Below are positions 40,877 through 50,224 of a stretch of DNA of 64,000 nt, in pieces; the stretch's first letter is position 1, and the number at the start of each line of letters is the position of its first letter. The stretch comes from Desulfohalobiaceae bacterium S24 (lineage in GTDB: Bacteria > Desulfobacterota > Desulfovibrionia > Desulfovibrionales > Desulfothermaceae), in the NCBI GenBank assembly GCA_011389765.1, contig JAABTT010000009.1, forward strand, positions 1-64,000, read 5' to 3'. Under the pieces are notes generated by a model. The model had not been told where the DNA came from and searched no databases. It saw only the letters and a list, made by a program, of their open reading frames with translations. The translations under genes and the position numbers were made by a program.

Positions 40877-41779
40877 ATGTTCAAAACCATCCTTTTTGCG
40901 ACCTCTGCAACAGAAGCCAGTGATCATGCCGCCCGGGTCGCCTTCAATATCGCCGCGCTGAACCAGGCCGCGCTGCATGTCTTTCATGTGCTCGGCGTGC
41001 CCTCCCGGGGTTACAGCCAGGCCGTCACGGACGTGAAAACCAAAGAGCGGGTGGAAGTCGATGCAGACTACATCGCCTGGGTGACGGAAGAGCTCCAGAC
41101 CTATTACGAGAAGCAGCTGGCGGAGGGGGACGTCCAGGCCGGGATCGAGGTGGCCGTCGGCTTTCCCCACCGGGAGATCCTGCGGCAGGCCAGGGCTGTC
41201 AGCGCCGATTTGATCGTCCTGGGCCGCAGCACCGGCGAGGCCGAAGATTCGGTCTACAAAAAGAGTTTTGCCGGCTCCACCCTGCAGCGGGTGGCCAAGG
41301 CAGCCAAGTGTCCGGTGCTTGTCGTAAGCCGGCCCGCAGCCTCCTTCTGGGGCGGCTTGTCCAATATCGTCTTTGGAACGGATTTTTCAAAGGCCTCGGA
41401 CAAGGCTTTCGAGCTGGCTGCCGAGCTGGCCCGGACCTTTGCTTGTGAACTGCATATCTTTCACGCCCTGGACATCAGCTCCATGCATATGGGCCGTAGC
41501 GCCTCCCAGGACGAGATCGAACAACAGCGCCGGGAAGCCCTGCGCCGGATCAGGGCACAGTATGTGTCAAGGATCCAGGGGATTGACACCTATTCCCTGG
41601 AGGTCTGGGAAGGGATTCCCTTTGTGGAGATCGTCAAATACGCCCGGGAAAAACATGCGGATCTGATCGTCCTGGCCCATCATTCCAAAGCGGCCGATGC
41701 CGAGGGTCCCCGGATCGGCAGCAATGTGGAGCAGGTCATCGTCCGGGCCGGCTGTCCGGTGATCAGCATGAACAAATAA
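40877..41779 (+). CDS. tandem-domain universal stress protein
   Basis: MFKTILFATSATEASDHAARVA plus second domain NIVFGTDFSKASDKAFELAAELA. Confidence 0.88.
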   Translation: MFKTILFATSATEASDHAARVAFNIAALNQAALHVFHVLGVPSRGYSQAVTDVKTKERVEVDADYIAWVTEELQTYYEKQLAEGDVQAGIEVAVGFPHREILRQARAVSADLIVLGRSTGEAEDSVYKKSFAGSTLQRVAKAAKCPVLVVSRPAASFWGGLSNIVFGTDFSKASDKAFELAAELARTFACELHIFHALDISSMHMGRSASQDEIEQQRREALRRIRAQYVSRIQGIDTYSLEVWEGIPFVEIVKYAREKHADLIVLAHHSKAADAEGPRIGSNVEQVIVRAGCPVISMNK

Positions 41780-41832
41780 GGGATCCTTCTGTTCGGTCCA
41801 ATCAGCAAATCCGAAAGGAAAAGAGGTTGCGT

Positions 41833-42186
41833 ATGCCTAAGATTTTGATTGTGGACGATGATCCGAACATTCGACAGTATCTCGCCGCCCTGTTCGAAGA
41901 TCACGGGTATCTCACGGTTGTTGCCCGGGATGTCGCGGAAGCCCTGCAGACGGCTCAGGATGAACGCCCGGATCTGATCACCCTGGATTTGGACCTGCCC
42001 GGTGAATGGGGACCCCGTTTCTATCGAGCCCTCTCCCAGGAACCGGAATTGAAAAGCACTCCCATTATCGTGATCAGCGCCATGCCCGGCAGCCGCTATG
42101 CCATCGGCAATGCCGTGGCCAGTTTCACCAAGCCTTTTGATAGGGAGGAACTCCTCAAAACCGTTGGCGAGACCCTGGATCTCTGA
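41833..42186 (+). CDS. response regulator (REC only, Rrf1-like position)
   Basis: MPKILIVDDDPNIRQYLAALFEDHGY; follows hmcF-usp. Confidence 0.88.
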   Translation: MPKILIVDDDPNIRQYLAALFEDHGYLTVVARDVAEALQTAQDERPDLITLDLDLPGEWGPRFYRALSQEPELKSTPIIVISAMPGSRYAIGNAVASFTKPFDREELLKTVGETLDL

Positions 42187-43694
42187 TGGCCAAGACCGTC
42201 CTGCTCTTAGAAGCCGACAGCAGCCATGCCGACGCCCTGAAGATCTATCTCGGACGCAAGCAGGCCGAGGTGCATGTTGCGGCTACGGATGAAAAGGCGC
42301 GTGGCTTGCTGGCCAGCCGGGATTTCGATATTCTCCTCGGCAATCCCTACGGATTCGGCGAAGCATGTCCCGGGGAGGTGAAGCGTCACAAACTCGCCAA
42401 TCCCCTGCTGCAGGTGATCATCTTCTGTCCAAGGGCCCTGATGGATCAGGCCATGGACGATTTCGGCCCCCTGGCGGCCAACTACCTGGATCTCCCCCTG
42501 AACAGCAAGGCCCTGGGCCTGGCCCTGGACCATGCCGAAAAATGCATCGCCACCGAGAAAAAACTGGCCGCCTATTCACAGCGCCTCAGCGATCTGCATG
42601 ACGCCCAAAGCCTGTATCAACAGCTGTTCAATGAGGTTCCCTGCTATATCACGGTGCAGAACAAGGATCTGCGGATCACCGATACCAATGCCAAATTCAA
42701 GCGGGATTTCGGCCATGAGGTGGGTGGCTTTTGCTATGAAATCTACAAGCACCGGAGTTCCCCCTGCCCGGAATGTCCGGTGGCGAAGACCTTTTACGAC
42801 GGAGGATCCCACGGAACGGAAGAAGTGGTGACTTCCAAAGCGGGCAAGCAGTACAACGTTATCACCCAGACGGCCCCGATCAAGGATGAAAACGGGCAGA
42901 TCACCCAGGTCATGGAGATGTCTACCAACATCACCCAGATCCGGCAGCTCCAGGATCATCTCTCCTCCCTGGGACTGATGCTCGGTTCCATGTCCCACGG
43001 CATCAAGGGCATGCTGACCGCCCTGGACGGGAGCATCTATCAGTTGGAAACCGGCCTCCAGAAAGAGGACCGGACCAGGATGGCCGCGGCCTGCGAGCAG
43101 ATCAAAGAGATGACCGAGCGCATCAAGAAAATGGTTCTGGATATTCTCTATTACGCCAAATCCAGAGAGCTGCAGTATGCCCTTACGGATGTGCGGGAGC
43201 TTGCGGAAACCGTGGTGTCCATGATCAGTCCGCAGGCCCGTCACAAAGGGATCAACCTCGTGACGGAGCTGGAAAAGGATCTGGGGATCATTGAGATGGA
43301 TCCCAACTGGATGCAGGCGGCGCTTATCAACTTCCTGGACAACGCCGTGGATGCCTGCCTCTTCGACCCCAAGGAAAAGGAGCATCGGGTGGTGTTCAGG
43401 GTGTCGCCCAGGGATCCGGAGACCGTCTGCTTTGTGATCGAGGACAATGGGACGGGCATGGACAGGCAGACCCGGGAGACCCTGTTCACCCTGTTTTTTT
43501 CCTCAAAAGGCTCCCAGGGCACAGGACTGGGACTGTTCATAGCCAATCATGTCGTCCAGCAGCATGGTGGCTCGATCACGATTCGGTCCGAACTGGGGGA
43601 GGGAAGCCGGTTTGAGGTTTGTCTTCCCCGGGTGAAAACTGATCACGCCAGGCTGAATGCTGTCCCGCAACCCCATCAAAACGTGGCTTTTTGA
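42186..43694 (+). CDS. histidine kinase with Cys-rich PAS, paralogous to 33003-34070
   Basis: GFCYEIYKHRSSPCPECPVAKTF; SMSHGIKGMLTALDGSIYQLETGLQ; GSQGTGLGLFIANHVVQQHGG. Confidence 0.9.
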   Translation: MAKTVLLLEADSSHADALKIYLGRKQAEVHVAATDEKARGLLASRDFDILLGNPYGFGEACPGEVKRHKLANPLLQVIIFCPRALMDQAMDDFGPLAANYLDLPLNSKALGLALDHAEKCIATEKKLAAYSQRLSDLHDAQSLYQQLFNEVPCYITVQNKDLRITDTNAKFKRDFGHEVGGFCYEIYKHRSSPCPECPVAKTFYDGGSHGTEEVVTSKAGKQYNVITQTAPIKDENGQITQVMEMSTNITQIRQLQDHLSSLGLMLGSMSHGIKGMLTALDGSIYQLETGLQKEDRTRMAAACEQIKEMTERIKKMVLDILYYAKSRELQYALTDVRELAETVVSMISPQARHKGINLVTELEKDLGIIEMDPNWMQAALINFLDNAVDACLFDPKEKEHRVVFRVSPRDPETVCFVIEDNGTGMDRQTRETLFTLFFSSKGSQGTGLGLFIANHVVQQHGGSITIRSELGEGSRFEVCLPRVKTDHARLNAVPQPHQNVAF

Positions 43695-43722
43695 GCGGAA
43701 TTTTTTGAGAATATTTTCGAAC

Positions 43723-43763
43723 AAAAAAAGCGCTGTGCCGGACTTTTCAGACCGGCACAGCGC
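43723..43763 (-). terminator. intrinsic terminator between convergent kinase and QmoB-like genes
   Basis: GCGCTGTGCCGG/CCGGCACAGCGC 12-bp stem with an A7 tract on + (T7 on - strand). Confidence 0.85.
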
Positions 43764-43794
43764 ACTTGAAGAATAGAGCCGAACGGCTTGATCG

Positions 43795-45429
43795 TTAGTG
43801 ACTGATCCTGGATGCCAGATCTTGAGTGATTGTGGCAAACTCTCGGGGCATGTTGGAGGCCAGGTTGGCAAAGACAAGCCGCTTGTCGTCAAATCCCAGC
43901 GCTTTCAGGCGTTTTTGGATCTCCCGGATACGCCAGGAGGCATAAGTGCTGCCCCGCTCGGACTGACAGTTGCCTTCATGGCAGGCCAGGACTAGCACAG
44001 CGCCGGCCCCTGAAGTGAAGGACCGGAGAATGTCCTCCACATCGATTTTCCCGGCGCAGGGCACCTCAATAAGGCGCAGCCGGTCAGGCAGTTCCAGGCC
44101 CATTTTATGTGCGGTTTGGGCGGCTTCAAAAGCGGAATTTTGACAGCAGAAGGCGAGGATGGAAGGCTGCTCTGCTGTGCCGACCTGCTCCTGGATGGCT
44201 GAATGCATGGCTTCGTCAGTATAATCCAGAAGCTGGATAGCGTCCATGGGGCATTCGGCCGCGCAAATCCCGCAGCCCTGACAGGCAATCGGCGAAATCA
44301 CAGCTTTTTTTGCTTCCCAGGCGATGGCCCCATGGGGGCAGCAGCGGTAGCAGGTCAGGCAGATGACGCAACGGCCTTCGTCCACCACAGCCTTGCTTCC
44401 GGAGACCTGAATGGTTCCATTGCCCAGGAATTCCCTGACTTGCAAGGCCACGTCTGCCGCATCACGAATGGCTTGCTCCGGGGTCTTCACGGCTGCGGAA
44501 GTCCCGCTTGCAAAAATGCCCTCACGATTGGTTCCCACCGGAAGACGGTGAACATTCCCGGTCTGGAGAAATCCCTGGTCATCAGCGTCGATTCTGAGCA
44601 CTTCACGGAGACGTTCGTTCTCCATGTCCGGCGCAATGCTTTCCTCAAGCACGATGCAATCCGGGGCCAGGTTGACATCCTGCCTGAGGGTGGGGTCTTT
44701 GAAGGAGATATTCAGGACGCCGTCCCGGATGGCGGCTTCCGGTGGACCCTCCGGCTTGATGCAGGTGACTCCCTGGTTCCTGGCCCGGGTGAAAAGCCGT
44801 TCCATGCCGTCAGCGCCTACCTTGACATTGCCGGCAAGGACGTAGGCCTTGCACTGTTCCAGTTCTTGGACGGCCATGGCGCTTTTGAGCACCCGCTCCG
44901 TGGCCACAGGGTTCCCCTCGTCGCCAAAGCCGGAGAGAAAGGCAATGGATGCTCCGCTGCCGTTTTTGATTTGGGCCTTTCCCGTTTCATCGGTTAGGAG
45001 TTTTTCCAGATCTCCGATGCTGAGTACGGTTTTCCCCGGCCGGAGATTGTAGTGCTCAAACAGGGGCAGACAGCGATAGCCCGTGGCCAGGACCACGGCC
45101 CCGATGTCCAGCTGTTCCGTTCCAGTGTCCAATTCCAGGCTTGCCTGGAAATTTCCTGAAAATCCGGTTAACTGTTTCAATCTGGCCCCGGTTTTCAAGC
45201 TGATGGAGGAATGTTGCTGGGCCTTGTTCCGGAGGTCTTGCAAGACTGTGTTCATTTCCGGATCATAACAGCATTCAGCATCGTCTCGAGCGCCCTGGTC
45301 CAGGACAAGCACCTGATATCCCTGCTCGGCTATCTTTTCAGCGGAAGCAAGACCGGACAAGCCGGCCCCGATAACCAGGACTTTCGTAGTGACAGTGAAT
45401 TCAGTTTGCTGCGTTGCATGCTGTGTCAT
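43795..45429 (-). CDS. HdrA/QmoB-like flavoprotein with 2[4Fe-4S] and C-terminal MvhD domain
   Basis: VLVIGAGLSGLASAEKIAEQG; CVICLTCYRCCP, CQGCGICAAECP; MvhD-like AFCCQNSAFEAAQTA...IEVPCAGKIDVEDILRSF...ACHEGNCQ. Confidence 0.85.
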   Translation of the reverse strand: MTQHATQQTEFTVTTKVLVIGAGLSGLASAEKIAEQGYQVLVLDQGARDDAECCYDPEMNTVLQDLRNKAQQHSSISLKTGARLKQLTGFSGNFQASLELDTGTEQLDIGAVVLATGYRCLPLFEHYNLRPGKTVLSIGDLEKLLTDETGKAQIKNGSGASIAFLSGFGDEGNPVATERVLKSAMAVQELEQCKAYVLAGNVKVGADGMERLFTRARNQGVTCIKPEGPPEAAIRDGVLNISFKDPTLRQDVNLAPDCIVLEESIAPDMENERLREVLRIDADDQGFLQTGNVHRLPVGTNREGIFASGTSAAVKTPEQAIRDAADVALQVREFLGNGTIQVSGSKAVVDEGRCVICLTCYRCCPHGAIAWEAKKAVISPIACQGCGICAAECPMDAIQLLDYTDEAMHSAIQEQVGTAEQPSILAFCCQNSAFEAAQTAHKMGLELPDRLRLIEVPCAGKIDVEDILRSFTSGAGAVLVLACHEGNCQSERGSTYASWRIREIQKRLKALGFDDKRLVFANLASNMPREFATITQDLASRISH

Positions 45430-46682
45430 GACGGTGTGCCTCCCAAATATTTCACGGTTTCGTAGGCGGCCTTGCCGGATTGGGCAATGGTGTCGGCAAT
45501 ACTTTTGGGACCGGTGCTGGTTCCCGCGGGAAAAATCCCTGTTGTCTGTCCAGGCAGGGTGTCCGCCAGACTGTTCGCCTCGAAAAAACCGTCTTCATTC
45601 AGGGGCATTTTCGTCATTGCAGACAGCTTCCGGTTGTCGGGTCCGGGCATGATGCCAACGGACAGGACCACCAGATCGAAGGGTTCGGAGGTGAGGGCGC
45701 CCTCATCGCTCAGATGCACCAGATCCAGACAGTCATCCTCCCGGGGATAGATGTCCACGGGGATGTTTCGGACAAAGCGGGATTCGGAACGCAGCTGTTC
45801 GTACAGGACCGGAAATTCCTTGCCGGAGTTCTGGATGTCGATATAAAAGATGGAGACGTTCAGTTCCGGCTGTTTGTGCTTGGCCAGTCTGGCCATTCGC
45901 AGGGCATAGGGGCAGCAGACCTCGGAACACCAGAGATTGCCGAGACTTTCATCCCGGCTCCCGACACATTGAATAAAGGCCACCTGTTGGGGTTCCTTCC
46001 CGTCTGAAGGCCGGGTGATCTTTCCGTTTTCCCGCATGATGTGTTCCAGTTCCATCCCGGTGACCACATTGGGCAGTTTTTTATAGCCATAGGTGGGTTT
46101 CGCAGTAGGATCAAAAGGGGTGTAGCCTGTGGACACGATGACCGCATCTGCTTGCAGCTCTCCTTCAAACCCAAGTTCATCGATGTTTTGCGTGCCTGGG
46201 GGCAAAGGCCCGGAAGGGGCGCCGTCAGCCACAAACAAGGGCTCGTTGAGGTGAGAAAAGCCTTTCAAAAGGCTGTTGTCGCCTGAAGCAGGACTCTTGG
46301 TCAAACCGACCTTGAAAGCGGCTGCTTTTTCCAGGCTGTCGACTTCCGTGCGCAGATGCACCGTGATCTTCGGGTGGGCAAGGACCTGTTTGAGCATTTT
46401 TTCAACTGAACAGGCGCCGCATTGCTGGCAAGAGTCGGTTGCCTTGCAGGTAAAGCCAAGGGCCTGCCCCCCGAGAAAGCAGCTTTTTTCAACAAGGACC
46501 ACCCGGATATCCCTTTTGGCAAGTTCCCAGGCAGCAGTGAGTCCTGCTATCCCCCCGCCGATGACCAGAACTTGTGTATCTTGAGTACTCAATTGGAACT
46601 CCTTTTTGTGCTTTTTATACTTCAGGCCTTGGCAGCATACCGGCCCTTTCGGCGATTTCCGGAACGCGGTGTTCCCACTCAA
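45426..46682 (-). CDS. HdrA/QmoA-like FAD protein
   Basis: VLVIGGGIAGLTAAWELAKRDIRVVLVEKSCFLGGQ...CQQCGAC...[10 protein letters not shown]; 418 aa as in QmoA; likely start is downstream, near MSTQDTQVLVIGGG. Confidence 0.82.
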   Translation of the reverse strand: MSGNTAFRKSPKGPVCCQGLKYKKHKKEFQLSTQDTQVLVIGGGIAGLTAAWELAKRDIRVVLVEKSCFLGGQALGFTCKATDSCQQCGACSVEKMLKQVLAHPKITVHLRTEVDSLEKAAAFKVGLTKSPASGDNSLLKGFSHLNEPLFVADGAPSGPLPPGTQNIDELGFEGELQADAVIVSTGYTPFDPTAKPTYGYKKLPNVVTGMELEHIMRENGKITRPSDGKEPQQVAFIQCVGSRDESLGNLWCSEVCCPYALRMARLAKHKQPELNVSIFYIDIQNSGKEFPVLYEQLRSESRFVRNIPVDIYPREDDCLDLVHLSDEGALTSEPFDLVVLSVGIMPGPDNRKLSAMTKMPLNEDGFFEANSLADTLPGQTTGIFPAGTSTGPKSIADTIAQSGKAAYETVKYLGGTPS

Positions 46683-47538
46683 TGGCCATCAAATGAATGC
46701 CGGCCACGCCGGGCATTTCTTTGAATTCCTGGATCTGTTCGCAGGCGATCTTGATCCCTTCTTCAGCCACGTTTTGTTTGCCGGCCTCCCGAAGGCGCCG
46801 GATGATGGCTTCAGGGACCTCCATGCCGGGCACTTTGGATTGCATGTATCTGGCCATACCCACGCTTTTCATAGGCGTGATGCCCATCAAAAGCGAGGCT
46901 TTTTCCGTGAGGCCGAGGTCATTGGCCTGTTTGACCCACTCCCTGGCTTTGTCCATGTTGTATACGCACTGGGTCTGGATAAAATCGGCGCCGGCCGAAA
47001 TTTTCTTGGCCAAGCGGTGGATTCTCCATTCAAAGGGTTCGGCAAAGGGATTGGCGGCGGCGCCGATGAACATTTTGGGCGCTTCATCAATACCGCCCCC
47101 GCTTTGAAAGGCGCTGTCATCGCGCATCCCTTTGACCATGGCCAGCAATTGGATGGAATCGATGTCAAAGACCCCCTTGGCCTGGGGATGGTCCCCGAAC
47201 ACCTGGTGATCACCAGACAGACAGAGCATGTTGCGGATGCCGTGGGCCGAGGCGCCCAGGATATCGGCCTGCATGGCCAGTCTGTTCCGGTCCCGGCAGA
47301 CCATTTGAAAGTTCGGCTCCACACCCTCTTGGAGGCAGATCAGGGAGGCGGCCCAGCTGGACAGCCGGACCACGGCCGTCTGGTTGTCGGTGACATTGGC
47401 GGCATCCACATGGCCTTTCAAATGGGAGATCTTTTCCTTCAGGGCCTGGACATTGCATCCTCTCGGCGGTCCCACCTCTCCGGTGAATGCAAAATGGCCG
47501 GCCTGCAGTATCCGTTCCAGCTTACTTCCTGATTTCAT
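46615..47538 (-). CDS. metF: methylenetetrahydrofolate reductase, MetF subunit (second copy)
   Basis: FAFTGEVGPPRGCNVQALKEKISHLKGHVDAANVTDNQTAVVRLSS; LCLSGDHQVFGDHPQAKGVFDIDSIQLL. Confidence 0.93.
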   Translation of the reverse strand: MKSGSKLERILQAGHFAFTGEVGPPRGCNVQALKEKISHLKGHVDAANVTDNQTAVVRLSSWAASLICLQEGVEPNFQMVCRDRNRLAMQADILGASAHGIRNMLCLSGDHQVFGDHPQAKGVFDIDSIQLLAMVKGMRDDSAFQSGGGIDEAPKMFIGAAANPFAEPFEWRIHRLAKKISAGADFIQTQCVYNMDKAREWVKQANDLGLTEKASLLMGITPMKSVGMARYMQSKVPGMEVPEAIIRRLREAGKQNVAEEGIKIACEQIQEFKEMPGVAGIHLMAIEWEHRVPEIAERAGMLPRPEV

Positions 47539-47592
47539 AAGCGTCTTCCTTTTTATGCCTTCAGCACGAGTAAATCTTCTTTCGGAAATATT

Positions 47593-48354
47593 TTATTGCT
47601 CTTTCAGGGCGGACGTGCGCTCTTCGTATCCCGGCTGGACAATGGTCCGGGGCTGCTGGTTCCGCCAGTCATTAGCCGGAGAGATTTCCATGATCTGTTG
47701 GAGACGGTCCTGCGCGGCCAGTCGCTCGTAAATCATATGCCAGGCACAGGGCTGATCCGGATGGATTTCACAGCTGGTGATGTTGGTCCCGCCGCAGGGA
47801 CCGTTGAAAAGGCCCTTGGCGCATCTGGTCACCGGGCAAATACCGGCGGTCAGAGCCAGGACGCAGGTCCCGCAGGCCCGGCAGTTTTCCTCGTACCAGC
47901 CCACGCTTCGGTTCACGCCGATGCAGCTCGTATTCACGGCTGGAAAAACAGGTATGCGGGAAAAGCGTTCAGCCAGAAGCTGAACTCCGGCGCCGCAAGC
48001 CATGGAGAGCAGGGCGTCATATTCAGCCGCCTGCTCGTCAAGTTCCGACAGGAATTCCATGTCGCATTGCCGTTCCAGGGTCCTGGATTCAAATCGGGCG
48101 CCGGCAGTTTTGGGCGACAGGGTCAGTTCATTGGTTAATATCTCGGCTTCCTTGGAGCCGCCCGCCAGGCAGACCGCAACGCAGGTGCCGCAGCCGACGA
48201 CGAGGACTTTATGATATCCAGCCACAAAGGACTGGATTTCAGGAATGGGTTTTCTCTCTGCAATAATCATGCGTCCTCCCTGAGGTGAAAAGCAATCGTG
48301 TTCCGCCCTACAAAAAATTGCATCAGCCATACTTGGAATCTGATTCCTCGTCAA
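47593..48354 (-). CDS. metV: MetV-like Fe-S subunit (second copy)
   Basis: CRACGTCVLALTAGICPVTRCAKGLFNGPCGGTNITSCEIHPDQPCAW; a start at MIIAERKPIPEIQ is likely. Confidence 0.86.
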   Translation of the reverse strand: MTRNQIPSMADAIFCRAEHDCFSPQGGRMIIAERKPIPEIQSFVAGYHKVLVVGCGTCVAVCLAGGSKEAEILTNELTLSPKTAGARFESRTLERQCDMEFLSELDEQAAEYDALLSMACGAGVQLLAERFSRIPVFPAVNTSCIGVNRSVGWYEENCRACGTCVLALTAGICPVTRCAKGLFNGPCGGTNITSCEIHPDQPCAWHMIYERLAAQDRLQQIMEISPANDWRNQQPRTIVQPGYEERTSALKEQ

Positions 48355-48586
48355 GAAAATTGTGTGAAAAATGAAACAAGCAGTTGTTTTTTCGTTAATT
48401 CAATTGCTTAAACCGAAATGGCCGGATCGTCGGAGCCCTGCAAAGACCCCCTGCAGGTCCTGAGGATTTTCAGGCTTGATCTTTGGAAAAATTTATTGGA
48501 TGAAAGATTTGTTTCACGAGGCGTTTCATCCTTTCATCATGGCCTGTGCAGGCTTGATGATCTCAGTTCAGAAAAAAGAGGCTCCT

Positions 48587-49342
48587 ATGACCCTATCCAT
48601 TGCGTTTTCAGGAAAGGGCGGGGTGGGCAAGACCACAGTGGCCGGGATGCTCATCCGCTATTTGATCGAAAAGGAACAAGGGCCGCTCCTGGCCGTTGAT
48701 GCGGACTCCAACTACAACTTGAACGAAGTCCTGGGAGTTGCCGTGGAGCAGACCCTGGGCGGCGTCAGGGAGTCCATGAAAAAGGGAGATGTGCCGTCGG
48801 GCATGACCAAGGATCGCTTCATGTCCATGCGGCTTGAGGAGGCCGTTGTTGAAGAGAAGGATTTTGATCTTGTGGTGATGGGTCAGCCCGAAGGCCAGGG
48901 CTGTTATTGCGCGGCCAATACGCTGCTCAGTCAATTTTTGCTCAAACTGGTTGATAATTATGCCTCCATTGTGATGGATAATGAAGCCGGCATGGAGCAT
49001 ATCAGCCGTTTGACCACCCGGAACATTGACTATCTGCTCGTGGTTTCAGACCCTTCCAAGCGCGGTCTGCAAGCGGCGCAGCGAATCGCTGAACTGGCCC
49101 GGGACTTGAATATCGGCGTGCGGGAGACCTGCCTGATTCTCAATAATGTCAGGCAGGAAATGACGGCGCCCATCAAAGCGATGCTCGAGGGAACCGGCCT
49201 GAAACTTCTGGGCTCTGTGCAGGCGGATGAAACCATTGCCGAGTATGACCTGAACGGCCGCCCGACTTTTGAGCTTCCCAGGGACAACCCGGCTTTACTG
49301 AGTGCATTCGCCATTTTTGATTCGCTTTTCCAGAAGAGATGA
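48587..49342 (+). CDS. cooC: CooC/AcsF-like CODH/ACS maturation ATPase
   Basis: LSIAFSGKGGVGKTTVAGMLIRYLIEKEQGPLLAVDADSNYNLNEVLG; GQPEGQGCYCAANTLLSQFL. Confidence 0.93.
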   Translation: MTLSIAFSGKGGVGKTTVAGMLIRYLIEKEQGPLLAVDADSNYNLNEVLGVAVEQTLGGVRESMKKGDVPSGMTKDRFMSMRLEEAVVEEKDFDLVVMGQPEGQGCYCAANTLLSQFLLKLVDNYASIVMDNEAGMEHISRLTTRNIDYLLVVSDPSKRGLQAAQRIAELARDLNIGVRETCLILNNVRQEMTAPIKAMLEGTGLKLLGSVQADETIAEYDLNGRPTFELPRDNPALLSAFAIFDSLFQKR

Positions 49343-50178
49343 GCAGTGTGTTGAAGCCCAGGGACAGACTTTGGATTTACTATCTACAGGGAAGGGTTTC
49401 CCGGGACGCCTTTGCGGATGATCCCGGTTTTGTCGGCAATTGGGAAGAGGAAGGGCATGCTTTTTTGTTTTTCAGCCGAGAGTCCCTGTCCCGGGTTGAG
49501 CAGCTGGCCCAGGGAAATCCGGAACTTTTGATCAAGGATCATTTCCGGAGCAGCTACGAAGAATGGCTGGGAACGCCGGTCCATGGCTTCCGGGTGGGAC
49601 CGCTGCAGATCCATCCGGTCTGGGAGACAAATTTTGATCAGGGAGACGATGCCTGTCTGCTCAGAGTCGATCCAGGCGTTGTTTTCGGGGCCGGGAATCA
49701 TCAGACCACTTCTGACTGCCTCCGGGCCTTGGTCGCGCTCTTTGAGCAAGCAGGCCCGGAGGCCGGCCATAGTATCCGCGCTCTGGATATGGGGTGCGGG
49801 AGCGGCCTGCTTTCCCTGGCTGCTGCCGGCCTGGGCTGTGAACGGGTCCTGGCTCTCGACTTGAATCCTCTGGCCGTTCGAACCTGCCGCAACAACAGCC
49901 TCCTTAACAATCTGGAGGCCAGGATTCTTTCGATCCAGGGACGGGCCGAAGAATGGGTTGATTGTCCGGCCGACCTGTTGCTGGCCAATATCCACTATGA
50001 TGTCTTGAAAGGGCTTGTTCAGGCTCCGGGTTTTGACGGCAAAAGATGGTTCATTCTCTCCGGCCTGCTTCGCTCCCAGGCCCGGGAGATCCTTGCGGTC
50101 TTGAGACACAAAGGAGCCGAGCTCATCAAGATCTGGGACGAGGACGGCGCCTGGTTCACGATCCTTGGCAGGAATTGA
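49339..50178 (+). CDS. prmA: ribosomal protein L11 methyltransferase-like (PrmA)
   Basis: DPGVVFGAGNHQTTSDCLRAL, ALDMGCGSGLLSLAAAGLG, LLLANIHYDVL. Confidence 0.8.
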   Translation: MSSVLKPRDRLWIYYLQGRVSRDAFADDPGFVGNWEEEGHAFLFFSRESLSRVEQLAQGNPELLIKDHFRSSYEEWLGTPVHGFRVGPLQIHPVWETNFDQGDDACLLRVDPGVVFGAGNHQTTSDCLRALVALFEQAGPEAGHSIRALDMGCGSGLLSLAAAGLGCERVLALDLNPLAVRTCRNNSLLNNLEARILSIQGRAEEWVDCPADLLLANIHYDVLKGLVQAPGFDGKRWFILSGLLRSQAREILAVLRHKGAELIKIWDEDGAWFTILGRN

Positions 50179-50224
50179 CATTTCCGATTTTCGATTGCCA
50201 ATTGTCGAGTGAAGGTCTTACATT

